Positions 11,175 through 25,110 of a stretch of 64,000 bases of DNA are shown here, piece by piece (positions within the stretch are counted from its first letter, which is position 1; the number at the start of each line of letters is the position of its first letter). The notes beneath the pieces were generated by a model. It saw only the letters and a program-made list of their open reading frames with translations, ran no database searches and was not told where the DNA came from. Source of the DNA: Moringa oleifera. Taxonomy: Eukaryota > Streptophyta > Magnoliopsida > Brassicales > Moringaceae. The stretch spans positions 62,001 through 126,000 of the forward strand of contig JAJFZO010000631.1 of the NCBI GenBank assembly GCA_021397835.1. The letters are read 5' to 3'. Both the position numbers and the translations under genes were made by a program.

Positions 11175-12069
11175 CGTTTAAATGACACGAAAGTTTATAT
11201 TACCTGAAATTCAACCCACCATAAGTCACGAACATCATTTGGGACTTCACACCATCTTATCCATGGCTAATCAAATTTTGACTTGATAATTTCAAATATG
11301 ATGGCCACTGTCCTAGATGCTGGTAATAACTTATAAAAATATACTAAAAAAGATGTAAGTAACAAAAAAAAAAGACAAAATATTTAGTATTCATATAATT
11401 ATAATAAAGCAAAAAAGGTTCGTTATCATACATTTTCCCGACGGGCTGAATATATAGCTTATTATCTTATGCTGCATATGCTGACTTAGCTGATGATATA
11501 TGAGCTACTACATCTCGATGTGATGGTGTATGCTCTGTAAATGATGGTCGAGGGGATGATGTGTCAACTGGAGGTGATGAAGATGAAAATGACGATGTGT
11601 GAGTGAAAAGTGATCTTGCACGAGTGAAAGGCGATCCAATGTCAGTAAAAGGTGATCTTATATGAGCCAAAGCAGATGTGTCAAACTTGTAAGACCGTCT
11701 ACCCTTTCCTTTACTGCCACGAACTCCATGTCCCTCTCTCTTAGACATTTGTGAACAATGAACATTAATGCTAAGTGAAGGAATTAACCATAGAAATCTT
11801 AGTTTATTTTTTTGGCACATTTAAATACAAACCTCAATAATTAGTCAACATCAATAATGCAGTTACCAAAAGTTTTGTCTCCACTCTGAAACTCCCCATT
11901 CGCAAACAATAGTTCTTCATCTTCATCTTTTACTTGAAATGATTCTTCATTAACTTGAATCTCTTCACTACAATCGTTGACATCTCTCAAAATTTTCTAC
12001 AATCTAATCATTAGAAGAGATTACGGACAATTGATTGGATATATCATCTTGGAATGGATCATTTGGAGA

Positions 12070-15000
12070 TTCAATTTTTTTTTTTTGCTTTTATTTTAAT
12101 GGCCACAAACCAGTTTCTCTTTTGTGGAGTAAAATTAGGATACAGTGTAAAATATACTTATTCTCATTTTTATGTAAAAATAAATGTATCCTTTCCTTTG
12201 AATCTCTTGTTAACCTTAGCCTTCCACACTTGGGACAAATCCTTATATCCAAATTAAAAGGCTCAAACCTTATGAAGTTGAAGAGTGTTAACTGCTTCAC
12301 AGGTATGCCATGATACTCGATCTTGATTATTTCTTCTATGATTCTATGATGCATTGTATCTATGCTTGTCAAAGCTACTCTAAAATTATTTATGCTACGA
12401 TTGGTAACTCAACTAAAAGTATGAAAACAGTAACCATTAACATAATAAATTAGATAAGTGTTGACTTTATTCATAGGTCCTCATGCTAAGTTGTATAAGA
12501 ATCAATCATTCACTTCATTTGTAAGATTATGCACATGATAACCCATGATGCAAATAGGAGAAACTTCATTAACATAAATGACATTAGAGGATGAGTTACT
12601 TCACACTTGTAATGATAATTATTAAGAACTAATTTACGTAATACTTGAACCATTAAACACAGTCTAATTGAACATGTTTATATATATCGGTGGAGCACAT
12701 ATATGGTTAGATTGTGGTTAATATTTGAATGTATATTTTATAAGTATGCATTATATATGTCAATTTGTATGGATTATAAATTTTCAACTACACTTATTGG
12801 AACACATAAAGTAGAATTTACTACATAAAAGGTTCAACTTTAAGGTAATTCATAAGCACATATTTGTTAATCCTAAATGCTTCTCTCTTGTGAGATAATG
12901 AGTCTTACATGACCCTTCACATTGGCCAGCATAATTAAAAATAGATATTAATGGATGTTTAAATGAGTCACCACTACCATCATTTCTTGATACTTTTCAA
13001 CTCCTAGATTGGATATATGGCTCAAAGTAGTAAGAACAAAAAGTTGATGCATGTTTCCTTTAATATGTAAGCCTTGCACATTGAAATTATGTAAAAATCT
13101 GAAAAATAACATTCTAACACATATTAAGATGGACATTTAAAGTGCAGATCATTAATATAGAAATAATATAAGTATGATATGATTTATACCTCTCAAATTG
13201 ATACATTCATATGTATTGTATTGGTTCTTCAATTCACGCTTTGTACATTAAGTGTATAGCCAAATGTTCCATGACATTAAAAAATGCAAAAGAAAACATG
13301 TTCTCTAACTTGCACAAAATTATGGCAATATTATTGTCCCTTACTTTCAACTTAGTCTCGCCTAGCACTGGACAACATAAGTCTTCAAAAAAAAAAAACT
13401 CAACTCAATGATAACTTCCCACATAGGAGTAAGCAGACGACTAAATGCAATTGAGAATAATCTCTCCCTCATCATGTGATAGTTATGACTCTTTATATTT
13501 TATGACATGCAAGTTTGCATGTCAACACATCTGTCTAGATTGGATGCATATCCATCAAGAAGCTTCCACTTTTTCATCCATTTGCATATAACCTTTTTTT
13601 GGTCTATATGCAATGTGTACTAAGCTTTTGGTTTGATGAAGTTCCATTACCCTTATCTTTAATGTATAACTCATTTCTTCAACAATATAAAAGTAGATCT
13701 AATCTTATCTTAACATCATCCTTAATTTTTTTCTTTAACGTCCATCACAATATGAAATACATTCTTAAACATGTTAGTCCCAGTGTGCATAACATTAATA
13801 TTAAGAGGGTTTAACAAATCATGTTAGTACCATAAATCCTAAAAGATACTTGCATTTTATATAACTATCTATAGCCAGGTATTCAATGCATGCTTCTAAT
13901 GTTAATTATTCAAGGAAACAACCTAACTTGTTTATGCACTTTTGCGCAAGATAGTCTCCTTAATGGTTTAGCTTATTCAATCCGACCATTAATAAAATTT
14001 CTCCTATTTTATCTAAATGGGTTATTGATAGGAAAAAAATTATCGATAACAATCAAAGTAGCACATCTTCTGTCATGTTCCATAAAAAAAAGCTTTGAAC
14101 GATCCCATGCAAATTAGATAATCTATTGACCTGTAATTTGCCATCATGATAACATACCATATGCAGGGAAGTCATTGATAGTGTTTCCTTCATACAAAGT
14201 TTTATTTCTACGAAATTTCATAAGTTTCCACACCATAATCCCATAAATGTTTTAGATCATCAATCAACGGTTGTAAGAACACATTTATTAAAGCCTTAGG
14301 ATTGCTTGGACTAGAAATTATCACTATTAAAAACATATATTCTTTTTTCATGCACATCTTAGGCAAAAGATTATATGAGTAAGAATAATTGGCTAACAAG
14401 AATACACATTAAAAGTCATGTTAAAAGGACTGAAGCCATTAGAACGTAATCATAATCAAACATTTCTTGGTCTTGATGCGAACTCCAAATGAGTAAGTTT
14501 GAAAATGCTTTCAAGCTTTTCCATCCAATGGATGTGCCAACACTCCTTTACGTTGATTTCCATGATGCCATCGCATATGCTCTGTAGTAGCATTTAATTA
14601 AGGCAAGCAACCATTATAACCATGAAATTATCGGTAAATACTATATTTGTTTCTTTAATACATCTTTGGTTCGATTATTTACTCTCGATCGTTTTTGGAA
14701 GTAACTCTGTCCATAAAATCTAAATTCTCAATATATGGATTATTGACACAATACAACATGCAATCGATAGGCTAACAGTTAATTTTCTTATAACCATATC
14801 CAAGGTGAGAGACCAACTTTTTATTCTAGTAAAAATTATCAAGCATTCTATTACTTGCCAATAACACCTCCTTGAGCAAAGTAATTATTTCATCCATGCA
14901 CGACACAGTTATATTATAATCAAACTTAGTACTCAGCAATCTCACAGCCATAGATAAAACTAAGTGACTATCACATCTATCTTACAAAGATGATTGAATA

Positions 15001-15395
15001 ACATTTAGCATATCATAAAACCTGACTGATACTAGATGAGGCAACTCTGATTCACAAATAATGGACCTACAACATGCATGACCATTCTTTCATATTTATT
15101 GGCATGATGGTGGATTGGAGTAAATTCATAATGACTTGTAACAAATGAGGTAGGAGCCTCACCATAGTTATGCCAATGGTAATAATTGGGTTGAAAACCT
15201 TTTCTATACAAGTGCATTTAAATGATATTTGGGTCTGAAATCGCAAATACTTGCATTTTGTGCATGGACACCTGAATAACCCATTTGCATGATACACAAG
15301 CAACTGACATGCGACAGTGATAAATTTCTTAACAGCCCACAAAAATTCTAATGATAAATCATTCTATGGGGTTTTCCTGTTATACATCTAACAAT
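12070..15395 (-). pseudogene. CACTA 1 transposase (TNP2-like), degenerate
   Basis: Read right to left, the family's domains are in order. MYNRKTP near 15393 looks like the start. A Transpos_assoc block RCPCTKCKYL...HLYRKGFQPNYYHW (about 15290-15150) needs one frame change. The tnp2 core YNLLPKMCMKKEYMFL, PSNPKALINVFLQPLIDDLK and LWDYGVETYE (about 14375-14215) is followed by INDFPAYGMLS (about 14178-14146). Far downstream is a DUF4216-like end: MHHRIIEEIIKIEYHGIPVK (about 12360-12300) and LYPNFTPQKRNWFVAIKIKA (about 12150-12085). The 14.1-12.4 kb part is badly eroded, and several long plus-strand frames there are chance openings. TNP2 proteins cut and join the element ends; this copy cannot. 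Confidence 0.8.
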
Positions 15396-15400
15396 GATGC

Positions 15401-16379
15401 GCTGAAAATTTTCATGTGTTGGCACAATGAAAAAAACTGAATGATCCATCCTTAAATACACTATTGGCACAATCACGAGCCAAGTATCTTTTTTCAAGTA
15501 TGATTACAGTTATATAGGATGGATAGGTATTATTTTTATTCCATTTCTAAAGGGGCTCTCACTATAACAAGTTTATATAAGCAAGCAACTCATAAAGATT
15601 TCAACAATATTTCCTTATAGTTCTCAAATTGTATGAAATACATTACTAATGCATCGTAAATATGCACTCCAAGAATAAATAGAGAGAAAATTGTGAAATT
15701 CAAATAAACTGATTACAAAATAAACTTGTCTATTCTAGTAAGACCACCTTTTTAAGAATAGTCCCAAATAGGAACTATTATCCAGAGGTTAATTGTAGTA
15801 ATTAACTCCTAACGGGTTTTTAAGATTACACTTCAATCTATTATAACTAACAAGAGGTGATGCTAGATAAACTTCAATACCTACTTGAGTAAGCTAATTA
15901 CCAATGACAAATTCGAATGATGTATTTTTGAATAATTACATAACAATGAAATCACATGTATTATCAACATATCGAACTATAATTGAAGTGCAAACTTTAT
16001 TGAAAAATAATTTAAAAAACTATACAATGTTGTGTCAATATATATGATTGATATTAAACTTTTTTTTAAAAAAAAAAAACTAGTTAGTAACAATTAATAA
16101 TTAAATTTCATATGTGATACCTTTATCGCATTTTTTTTTCACAAAACGAGATCAATGTTTATAAGTATTTAATTAATCCTCTCATAAATCTGAGAATTAT
16201 AATTCAAATTAAAATAAATTATTGAAAACTTCAAATTACATCAACTAAAACACACAAAGTTAAAAATATAATTTCAAAAATGTAGAAAAAATTAAATACA
16301 ATATTTATGCATATTAAACCAGTATTATTTATTATTTGCAAATTACAGATTAAATTTTCTAATTATATATGAATGTTAC
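15401..16379. other. AT-rich DNA, no gene seen
   Basis: It probably includes the 5' end of CACTA element 1, but no terminal repeat could be identified. Two neighbouring A/T homopolymer tracts occur near 16060-16080. Confidence 0.4.
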
Positions 16380-18210
16380 AGTAGTAATAAAAATTTTAAA
16401 TTTAATAATAAAGTGAATGAATTTTTATAATTATTAAAAAAATTATTTTTTAATATAATGATTACAATTAATAACATCATAATTATTCTATTAAAAATTA
16501 TACTTTTCACTTTTTTTTTAAATCTAGCTTAAAAATACATTAAGAAAAAGTCAATTAATTTGCATAATTATCAACCATTCTTATTTTTGCAATAATACTT
16601 ACACAAAATAATATTATAATTATTAAATTTAGTATGAAATTACAAAATTTAAAATAACATTTTTTGTCATAAGACATTTTTATAAAGTAAAAATTTAGTA
16701 AAATATGGATAAAAAATTAAGTAATGATAAAGTGAAATAATTTTTGTAATTATTAACTATTATTATTTTTATTTTAAAAATTAAAACTAACATTATAATT
16801 TTTCTCATCATAAAACTTATTATGTTGTAACAAATCTATAAAATGTGGATAAAAAATGGAGTTATAAGAAATTCAATTTATTTTCATAATTATTAAGTAT
16901 TATTAAATTTATTACAAAGATTACAAAAAATAATATTATAAATTTTTTCATAAAATTTTTTTATAGTGTATTTCCCATTTTAATTAAAAATGGAATAATA
17001 ATAAAGTCAATTGATTTCTATAGTTATTAATTAATATTATTTTATTAAAATTTTACAAAAAATATAATTATATTTTTTCTCATACAAATTTTTTTTCTAA
17101 TGTTAAATTTTTTTAGTAAATCTGGATAATAATAATAATAAATCAATTAATTTTATAATTGCTAACTACTATTATTTTTGAAAAAATTGCAAAAAGATTT
17201 TTTATAATTTTATAAAAAACTTTTTGTAATGTAAAAATAGTTTTTAAATCTAAATAATAAAATTTAATAATAATGAAGTCACTTAATTTTCATAGTTATT
17301 AACTATTCTTATTTTTTAATTTCACAATTACAATAAATAACATTATAATTAATCTCATACTAAGGTAAATTTTAAAAATCTATTAACAAAAGTACAATAA
17401 TAAAAGTAATTAATTTTTATATTTTATTAACTTTTCTTATTGTTATTATAAAAATTTACCATAGCCTAACATTATAAGTATTTCGGTTCTGAAAAAAAAA
17501 TTAAAATCGGGATAAAAATATAATAACAATAAAGTGAAATAATTTTTATAATTATTAACTATTTCAATTATTATTAATAAAAAATATAATTTTTTATAAA
17601 TATATAACTTTTAACATAAAATTTAAACTATAATAAATAATAACTTTGACAAATGCTTTATCATATTTCTTAAATATATATGATTACTATAATAATATAA
17701 AATAGTAAAATATTTATAATTTATAATTAAATAATAATAATATAAAGTCAATTAATTTTATAATTAGGTACTATTATTATTTTTGAAAGAATTACAAAAA
17801 AATATAATTTCTTTCATAAAAAAATTCTTGTAATATAAAAATAATTTAGTAAATCCGAATAAGAAAATGTAATAACAATAAAATCAATTAACTTTTATAA
17901 TCATTAATTATTCTTATTTTTTATTTTAACAATTAAAATAAACAACATAATAATTATTCTGATACTGTAATTTTAAAAATCTGATTAACAAAAGTATAAT
18001 AATAAAAATAGTTAATTTTATATTTATTAACTTTTCTTATTGTTATAAAAATTACTATAGCCTAATATTATAATTATTCTCATTCTGCAAAAAGAAAATT
18101 TGAAAAAAAATTATATAATAAAAATAAAGTGAAATAATTTTATAATTATTAACTATTTTAATTTTTATTATAAAGTTACAACTTTTATTATAAAAATTTT
18201 AATTTTTATA
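16380..18210. repeat. Degenerate tandem array, about 135 bp unit
   Basis: A core close to TTTTATAATTATTAACTATT followed by ATTATTTTT, an A-rich ACAAAAAATA stretch and CATTATAATT recurs at about 16740, 16878, 17020, 17150, 17288, 17413, 17540, 17755, 17895, 18010 and 18135, with poorer copies at about 16430 and 16560. The usual step is 115-142 bp. The 17150-17540 block of four units is repeated about 600 bp later at 17755-18135, unit for unit. Composition is over 80% A+T. Confidence 0.7.
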
Positions 18211-19404
18211 AATATATGGCCAACCTAACTCTCAGGTATATGACTTGGAACAATCTACTTGTTACATAAACAACTTCAACATATCACCTTGTTTTCTTGT
18301 TAAAGGTTTTTTTTTAATAAAAAAATTATAAATATACTAGATTTTGATAGCAATAATTGATTATGATTAATTTATTCCATTAATAATATGGTTTTTCGCA
18401 TGTGTCATGATATTATATTTTAAATATGAATTATTTTAATAATACTTTTACAACAAAGTTTTTATACATATTTTGAAACTATATTTCAGACATGTTCATG
18501 GTTTTTCATTTTTTAAATTTAAATAATTAACAATAAAACTTAATAAAGCCACTTTTTTTTTTTATAAAGGTTATTTTCATATTACACGTTTTATTATAGA
18601 TATTTTTCTATTTTTTATGATAAAAATTTTCATAATTTTAAATATTTTTTATAAATATAAAAAATATATTATTTTACAAAAATATTTTGTAAATAATATG
18701 AGAATTAAAAATTTTAATCCCCTATTACTATCCTAACTCCTCAAACTTCACTTATTGTGATTGTATTTTGGTTATCATAAACTGGTTCAATTATTTATTT
18801 TTTAATTTTTTATTTGTAATAATGACATTAAATTAACTTATAATATAGTATAAATACTATTTATTTAATATTATTTTTATGATAAAAGTTTTGAGATCTT
18901 TCAAATATATGTCCAAAATGCAAAGCGATAAATTTTGATTTTGAAAGTAATATAATAAAGTAACCTTTTATGCTAAATTCTTGGCATCGTTTAAGTGCCA
19001 CATGGAGAAAGAGTTCTTCCATTTGTATTGTAACATTTATATATCTGAGCTGTAATTAAATAAAATATTATTAATCTTTAACATTCTAAATTTTTAACCA
19101 TTCACCCAAAAAATTTTAATTATAAATTTAATATATAATTAATATAAAATTAATATTATAATTTTATTTTTATCCTAAGAACCTAATGCAGAGAATATCT
19201 TAAAAATTCAACAATTTTATTTCATTATTTTCTTAAGAATCAATAATTTAATTATATTATTTTTATAGATGGAGATTTATATTAAATTAGACAATGTTCA
19301 CTCAAAAACAGGGCCGAGCAAAACAGAAATTGCCGTCTTTCTGGTCTACTCTCCCTTAATTTAGAAATTTCAGGTCTCCCTCTCCAATTCCCTGGCTCTC
19401 TCTA
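18211..19404 (+). other. Upstream region of the fibrillin gene
   Basis: This AT-rich sequence turns less AT-rich from about 19310, where the 5' untranslated region and core promoter probably lie (CT-rich CTCTCCCTTAATTT and GGCTCTCTCTA just before the ATG). I see no certain TATA box position and no older gene. Confidence 0.4.
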
Positions 19405-22400
19405 ATGGCTTCACTACAGGGCTCACTTCCCACCAATTCTGCAATTTGCTTGCCCTTCTCACCATCCTCGTTATCTTCTTCTTGTTTTGGGAGAGCTTCT
19501 CTGCCTAGGCTGCCGGAGAATGGTTGGAGGATATCCGGGGACCGGAAAATCCGCAGGAGATTGGGTTGCAGAGCAATGGTCCAGCAAGCTGTACAGGGAG
19601 CTCCAACGGCTTATGCTAAGGAGATGGAGAGGCTCGCCGCCAAGGAATCGCTTCTTCTTGCTGTGCGTCTCACAAAATTCTAGTTCAAAAATATGATGAT
19701 GTCAAGTTTTTGTTTTGATTTTGGTGCTTTCGTGATGGTTTTGTGTTCTGATGCAGTATATTCCTAGCTTGATTGTTCCTTTAGTTTCTCTTAAATATTC
19801 GTTTTGAAAGTTAAAAAAGATGTTGCTAGCTTTATGCTCCGATAGGTGGGATCAACACGGGTAGCTAGAATAAATTACATTGTAAGTGAACTCACTCCCA
19901 TTTCCCTTGGTTTATTGTTTGTGATATAATGTAAATTATTTTGCTACTAGAATGCATCTAGGATTCACATTATGTTTCTACAAATCAAGCATTTTTGTAC
20001 TACATTTGGATTTTGAACCAATCCTAGCTGTATTTGATATTTTTAAATGCATTATTGTAACAGACACCAAGCTCTTAACATTTGTAGTTAAAAGCATTCT
20101 TTTGATGATAGGTCTGGTTCAGGGTTCAAAGCCCGTAAGGACCACTGAATTTGTTTTTGGTTGTTAAATTTAGAGGCCGACACCTCAGTTATAGAAAAAG
20201 AAAGTGATCTTTTGATGGCCTTCATAAAATAAAACTTCACCTTATTTGTGATTAATTTATTACAAATATAACTATGACATGGTTGATATTCTCGATGGTG
20301 CATTTCATGGTTCTGATATTCAATCTTAATCTTTTGCATCTGTATTCTGTGGAACTGCTATTTCAGTTTAAGGATTCTGGGGGATTTGAGGCTTTAGTCA
20401 CTGGGAAGACAACAGATATGCAGAGGATTGATGTTAACGAGAGGATAACAGGTCTGGAGCGGCTTAATCCAACACCAAGGCCAACAACGTAGGTGCTTAG
20501 TCAAATAAAGTAATTTCTCATGTTGATATTCTTATTCTACAGTGACCTTCAATTGGTTTCTGTAGCTTTTCAGGTCGCCCTATCTCGAAGGTCGATGGAA
20601 TTTTGAATGGTTTGGGTCTGGAAGCCCAGGATTATTTGCTGCTAGGTTTATATTTGAGTGAGTGCAGCTTAGTAAAATTTACTGTATACTTTTTTATTAG
20701 CATATGCAATAAAATTCTAATATCTGCTGGGTCCTCTGCCATTCGGTTGAATTTATTGGTGGCAAATCTTGTGGTTGCAACCTTCGTATTGTTGCAGGAG
20801 GTTTCCTCCAACATTGGCAAATTTGTCAAAAATTGACTTAGTGATTAAAGATGGATATGCAAAGGTTACTGGAAATGTGAAACTACTGTCCTCGGTAATT
20901 TCTTTTTTTTTTTTTTGTTTTTCTTCCAAAAATTGAATTATCCCATGTTGATCTCCACGCAAATGCATTGCATTTGAAGAAGCATTGTTAAGATATTTTA
21001 CCTACATATCATTTTGCATTCGTACCAAAAAATTTCCTTTGAACTTTTTGACAAATGGACGTTGAGGGTTAGATTCTGAATCAGATAACTGTACATTAAG
21101 TCCACTTTTTAGTTGCCCATGCAGCAAATGTTTACTGTGTGTCTTTGATGCTTAGTTGACTCAGATGTAGGTAACAATTTTGTTATATATTAATGACAGG
21201 GAAAAAATGTTAAGTTTTTAACTTTTAACCTTTTCTTTTTTGGCATTCTGGGCTTGAGAAGAAATTAAAATGATTTGCAGGGCCATCTTATGAATTTGAA
21301 GAATGGGTTTCTTGACTTTACCAAAGGAAACTAGAATTATGTGTGCCAAGGAGTATCACATTCTGGGGAGATGGGTGTATGAACAGCTTGTACCTTCATT
21401 ATGTATCTCTCCTTATTACCATAAAACCTTCGAAGCACTTAAAATATTGAAAAAAGAAAAGTCTGGCATCTGTAACATCCAAGTGCTCCTATCTGAAGCT
21501 GCTCTTTGAAATTTGCTTTTTAGATCTAATGTTAATTTCCATTAGACCATGTAGCAAAAAATAATTGCAACTAAGAAAGTTCTTGCTAATAACTTAAGTA
21601 TAATGGCATTCTGTCCTGTACACATTTTGGTGAATGTGTGGTACTTGTGCAATGCAGATAGATAGCAATTTGTTATAAAATAGTTTTCCAGTAGGACATT
21701 TTTGTGATTTTGAGATTCTTTCTTGTGAAATGCAGATAGAAAACAGATTTGTTCTGTCCTCTAGGTTATCTGTTGAGGGACCTCTTAGAATGAAAGAAGA
21801 ATATGTGGAAGGAATTCTTGAAACTCCTGCCGTCATTGAAGAGACACTGCCAGATCAGCTAAGAGGTCCACTTAGTCAGGCAGTTACTACACTGCAGCAG
21901 CTTCCTGTTTCTATTAGGGATGTAATGGCCAGTGGACTCAGAGTTCCCCTTAGTAAGAATTTCCATTCTTCTTCTTTATTATATTAATCTTTTTTTGATT
22001 GAGTGAAAAAAATATTCTTATCTGTCTTTCTAATAGATACCCAGATTGTTTTCTAGTTGACTAACATGCCCTGCTGCCAAAATAGCACAATGGACGAGAT
22101 TGAGTTGAACTGTAGCTTTGATTGTGGTTATCTCTTGTTGAGAAAGAGTGGTTATCCCACTCTCTTGCTAAGTATCTTATTATACTAATTTATACAGGTT
22201 AGAAAGTTTTCGTATTAATAGATCTTGAGGGCACTTTTAAAAAAACAAATGATCTGAAAGAGGCATTTCATTGTTTAGAGAGCTAATTAACTGTTAGCAC
22301 TATGTGTGAAAAAAGAATGGGGCTCTGTTCTGTCATTTGCTCTCTGCTTTCAGAGTTCACCTGAGATTTGAACAAGATGAGGTATTGGGGTAGGGAATTA

Positions 22401-24589
22401 GGGGTTATTGATTAGTTCTGTGTCTTATTATTTAATAATACACAGCTTAGGTTATTATGATATTTTCGTTGCTGTCTACATAAGGAATTGGCATCTTTTA
22501 AGTTTTGTGCTGCATTTGGAAATTCACAATTTCAAAAATGCATGCTAGTGTACATATGCTTTGTTTGTGCATGGATGCTTATTTGGCTATTCTTACCATG
22601 CCAGAAGTTTATTAGGAGAAAAGCAAACTTTCCCTGTTTCTCTTGTCCTGTTGGCTGTAGATGTATTTATATCTAGCTTTTGACACTCTTGAGATATTTA
22701 AATTTATTAGTTGGCTGTCTAGGCATAGAGACTGGTATTTGAGTGGGATGACGATATTCTTCTTTCTCTTAGTTGATGTGTACTTTGTACCAGGTTTAAC
22801 ATTTTTGAATGGATAATTATATCTGCCTGACAAAGTAAATCAGCTAGAAGGTCTTATGGAGATACCCAGAAGATTCTGGATGTTGCCACAACTGAAAGGA
22901 GTTGATGTGTGCCTATGACATCATATCCTGTTGCACAATGTCTGCTTGGTTATATATCTCCCCTCCAAACATGTATTCCTGTTTGCTATGACATGTATAG
23001 TATGCTTCATGTCTCTTATGGAGAATTTCCTTCGTCATAAATGGAATTATCCTCTAAACTTATGACATAGGATGGGTTCCAGGATCACTTACTTCATTAT
23101 GTTGTCCTTAGTGACACTTATTGCGTCTTTCTGCAATTGCCCATTTTAGATGAATAATGAGCGAGGGAAAAGACAAACTTAAACAATTCCATTGAACATC
23201 CCATGATGCTCTTCTTATAGGTTTCTCTATCTTGATACATTTTTGCTTGAAAAATTACAGTAACTTGTGTTCTTACATGATCCAGGTGGCAGTTTTCAGA
23301 GATTGTTCATGATTTCTTATCTGGATGAGGAGATACTTGTAAGTTCATGGTCATAACTTTTTCTTTTTTCATGGATTTCAAATTTTGGTTGCCTATATGC
23401 TTGATGGCTTTCGACTGGTTATCCTCTGGACCGTGTCTTTATCGAAGCAGACAGTGTGAACATAATGAATTCTCCTAAGATGCATTGTAGCATAGTTAGA
23501 GCATGGTGCAATTTACACAAACCAGATATGATGAATGGTCTGAAGGGCATTTAGACCCCTATGCATAAGTTGCCTTTCTATGACATCTCCAGGATTAATT
23601 TGTAAGGGGGAAGCAATTACAAGAAACAATATTTGCAAAAAATGAGGAAAAGAAATAAAAAGAAGGGGTCAGGATGGGGATACAATTGATGGAGTAATTG
23701 CTATTAACTTTATTTAAGCATTGTACTGACCATCCTTAACTCTCTAGCCTCAGCTACATAAATCTTCTTTTTGCCATTTAATGCTGTCCAGTCTCATGGA
23801 CCCGTTCTAGCTTTTCCTTGCTAGCTAGTTGGTAATATATTCTGTTTGATCTTTGTCTTGTCCTCTGGAGCTCCTTCAAATTAACCATGAATCTCTTACT
23901 AGTTGGTAGCTTCATCTTACTTATCAATAGCCTTTGTACCGAAACCAGATTATATGTCGAACAATATGTAGAACTAAATTTGTAAGAAGGTTGGTTGTGA
24001 ACAGGGTCTGTGACATGTCTTGTCACAGTGCTGAATATTTGCTTACTTATCTCATTTGTCAAGTATACTAACTTCATTATAATCTAAGAAGGCTAAATTT
24101 CCCATCAGTTCTGAACTGGTAGTCTTATGAAAATTTCAAGCAATCTGGACGCTGAAGTAGATGAAGTACAAATGAAGAGACCTTTATAACTTTTTCTTTT
24201 AATTGAATCTTCTTCCTTTAGAATTGGCTTTTGAGCCAAATGGCATTGACTAATTGACTGTGCCAAGGGCTTAAGTTGATTGAGATGATTTTAAGCCCTA
24301 ACATTCTTCCTCATGTGCAAGTTAAATTTGGAAATGAGCTTTCTACTTGAGTCATGGTGAACCCATTCATACTCTGCTCTGGAAATGATATTACATTTGC
24401 TTTTCCATATTATCATGCTAAAATGCTGACAATCTAATTGAGAAGGATGGTCATTAGAGCATAATGGTGACAAATTGTTTTGTGTTGATACAGATAATAA
24501 GGGATGCTGCTGGAGTACCTGAAGTGTTAACCAGGCTGGAGGTGTCCTCTTCTCCAGTCTTGGAACCTCTGATTGAGTATGACAGCTAG
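19405..24589 (+). CDS. Plastid-lipid-associated protein / fibrillin family, 7 exons, complete
   Basis: Exons: 19405-19662, 20367-20488, 20574-20657, 20798-20894, 21736-21952, 23286-23338 and 24494-24589 (TAG). All introns are GT-AG and the phases join to one 308-aa protein. Residues 1 to about 55 are Ser/Leu/Arg-rich (LPFSPSSLSSSCFGRASLPR) with few acidic residues, fitting a chloroplast transit peptide. The PAP_fibrillin domain begins near residue 75 (KESLLLAFKD) and runs through TSPYLEGRWNFEWFGSGSPG and RFPPTLANLSKIDL, then RLSVEGPLRMKEEYVEG and SFQRLFMISYLDEEILIIRD. Fibrillins are lipocalin-like proteins of plastoglobules, thylakoids or stroma that bind lipids or lipid-derived substrates. 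Length and the SYLDEEILI.RD.AGVPEVLTR end recall the PAP10/FBN8 branch, but I cannot fix the subgroup without a tree. No internal stop; likely functional. Confidence 0.93.
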
Positions 24590-25053
24590 GCATTCGATCA
24601 CATGTATGGGGGCTAGCTCTATTCTCCCTCTCTAAAATTTCAAATGACAATGAGAATAAAGAGTCTCCTCCCATTTCTCTCTTTCTCGCTCTTTCTTCCT
24701 GCCTCTTTACCGCATAAATGCATAGATACCGGGATGTGTTTTTTTTTTTTTAATTTCTTCGAATGGGTCAAATGGCTACTAATTAGAAGTTTCACCACCA
24801 GAAGAAAAGTCTATTGACTTAAGGTAATTGTTAAATATGGGTAAATATAGGAGCATCATCAAGGGATGCTTTCACATATTATAGCTACTTTTCAAACTTT
24901 TCGCGCCTGATTTAGACTGATGTTTACCTTCTCATATTACTTGTCCTAATGATTCTGTTTAGGCAAAATTTCTTGATAATGATCTATGTTTCGATTGAAT
25001 TAAACTAAGTTATGCATATTACCCGGAGGTGGGTGAGATATTTGAACATGTTT

Positions 25054-25110
25054 GACTAAATTGTTGCCACCCTGCTTGACTAAATTGTTGCCACCCTGCT
25101 TGACTACATT
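25054..25110. repeat. Short tandem repeat, about 25 bp unit
   Basis: The unit TGACTAAATTGTTGCCACCC plus TGCT occurs twice and then in a changed third copy (TGACTACATTGTGCC). It lies about 470 bp past the FBN stop. Confidence 0.8.

Larger units (their letters stand above)
3749..11748 (-). pseudogene. CACTA 1 second gene (Transposase_24/PttA-type), split by a gypsy insertion
   Basis: The reading starts at 11748 with MSKREGHGVRGSKGKGRR and a Ser/Thr/Pro-rich stretch. Next comes IQPVGKM with a possible GTATG donor, then after an AG the exon VAIIFEIIKSKFD...PWIRWCEVPNDVRDLW...EFQ (about 11335-11212), whose W.EVP..VRDLW core is typical of the family, ending at a GTAATA donor. The following intron contains the gypsy element. 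Left of it, LGRDPIMPELFQKLNH (4985 leftwards) is the family's GR.P...LF motif, then GKAYGFGSEVEFYG (about 4245-4190), then a Lys/Glu-rich coiled coil (4090-3905), and a last piece ending in an acidic tail at 3751-3749. Stops occur in the W.EVP exon and the coiled coil. In active CACTA elements this slot holds the DNA-binding accessory protein. Confidence 0.7.
3749..15400 (-). mobile_element. CACTA (En/Spm) element 1, degenerate, minus strand
   Basis: Two genes in the usual plant CACTA order are read on the minus strand: a TNP2-like transposase (right, about 15.39 to 12.07 kb) followed by a Transposase_24/PttA-type gene (11748 to 3749). The limits given are those of the genes; I could not find matching CACTA...TAGTG ends or a 3-bp target duplication. 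About 6.1 kb of the span is a later gypsy insertion. The proteins are frameshifted and stopped, so the element cannot move by itself. Confidence 0.75.

Noticed and set aside
12035..14117. Plus-strand open frames in the CACTA 1 transposase region
   Set aside because: They lie opposite recognisable TNP2/DUF4216 sequence, have no family features and are short; they are chance openings.
15557..15568. CACTATAACAAG as the terminus of CACTA element 1
   Set aside because: It reads in the wrong direction for the right end of a minus-strand element placed here, and no partner end with a 3-bp repeat was found at the left.
24291..24674. 127-codon minus-strand frame as an antisense gene
   Set aside because: It overlaps FBN exon 7 and its flank on the opposite strand; its length fits chance and the duplicated copy at 28.1 kb does not keep it open.
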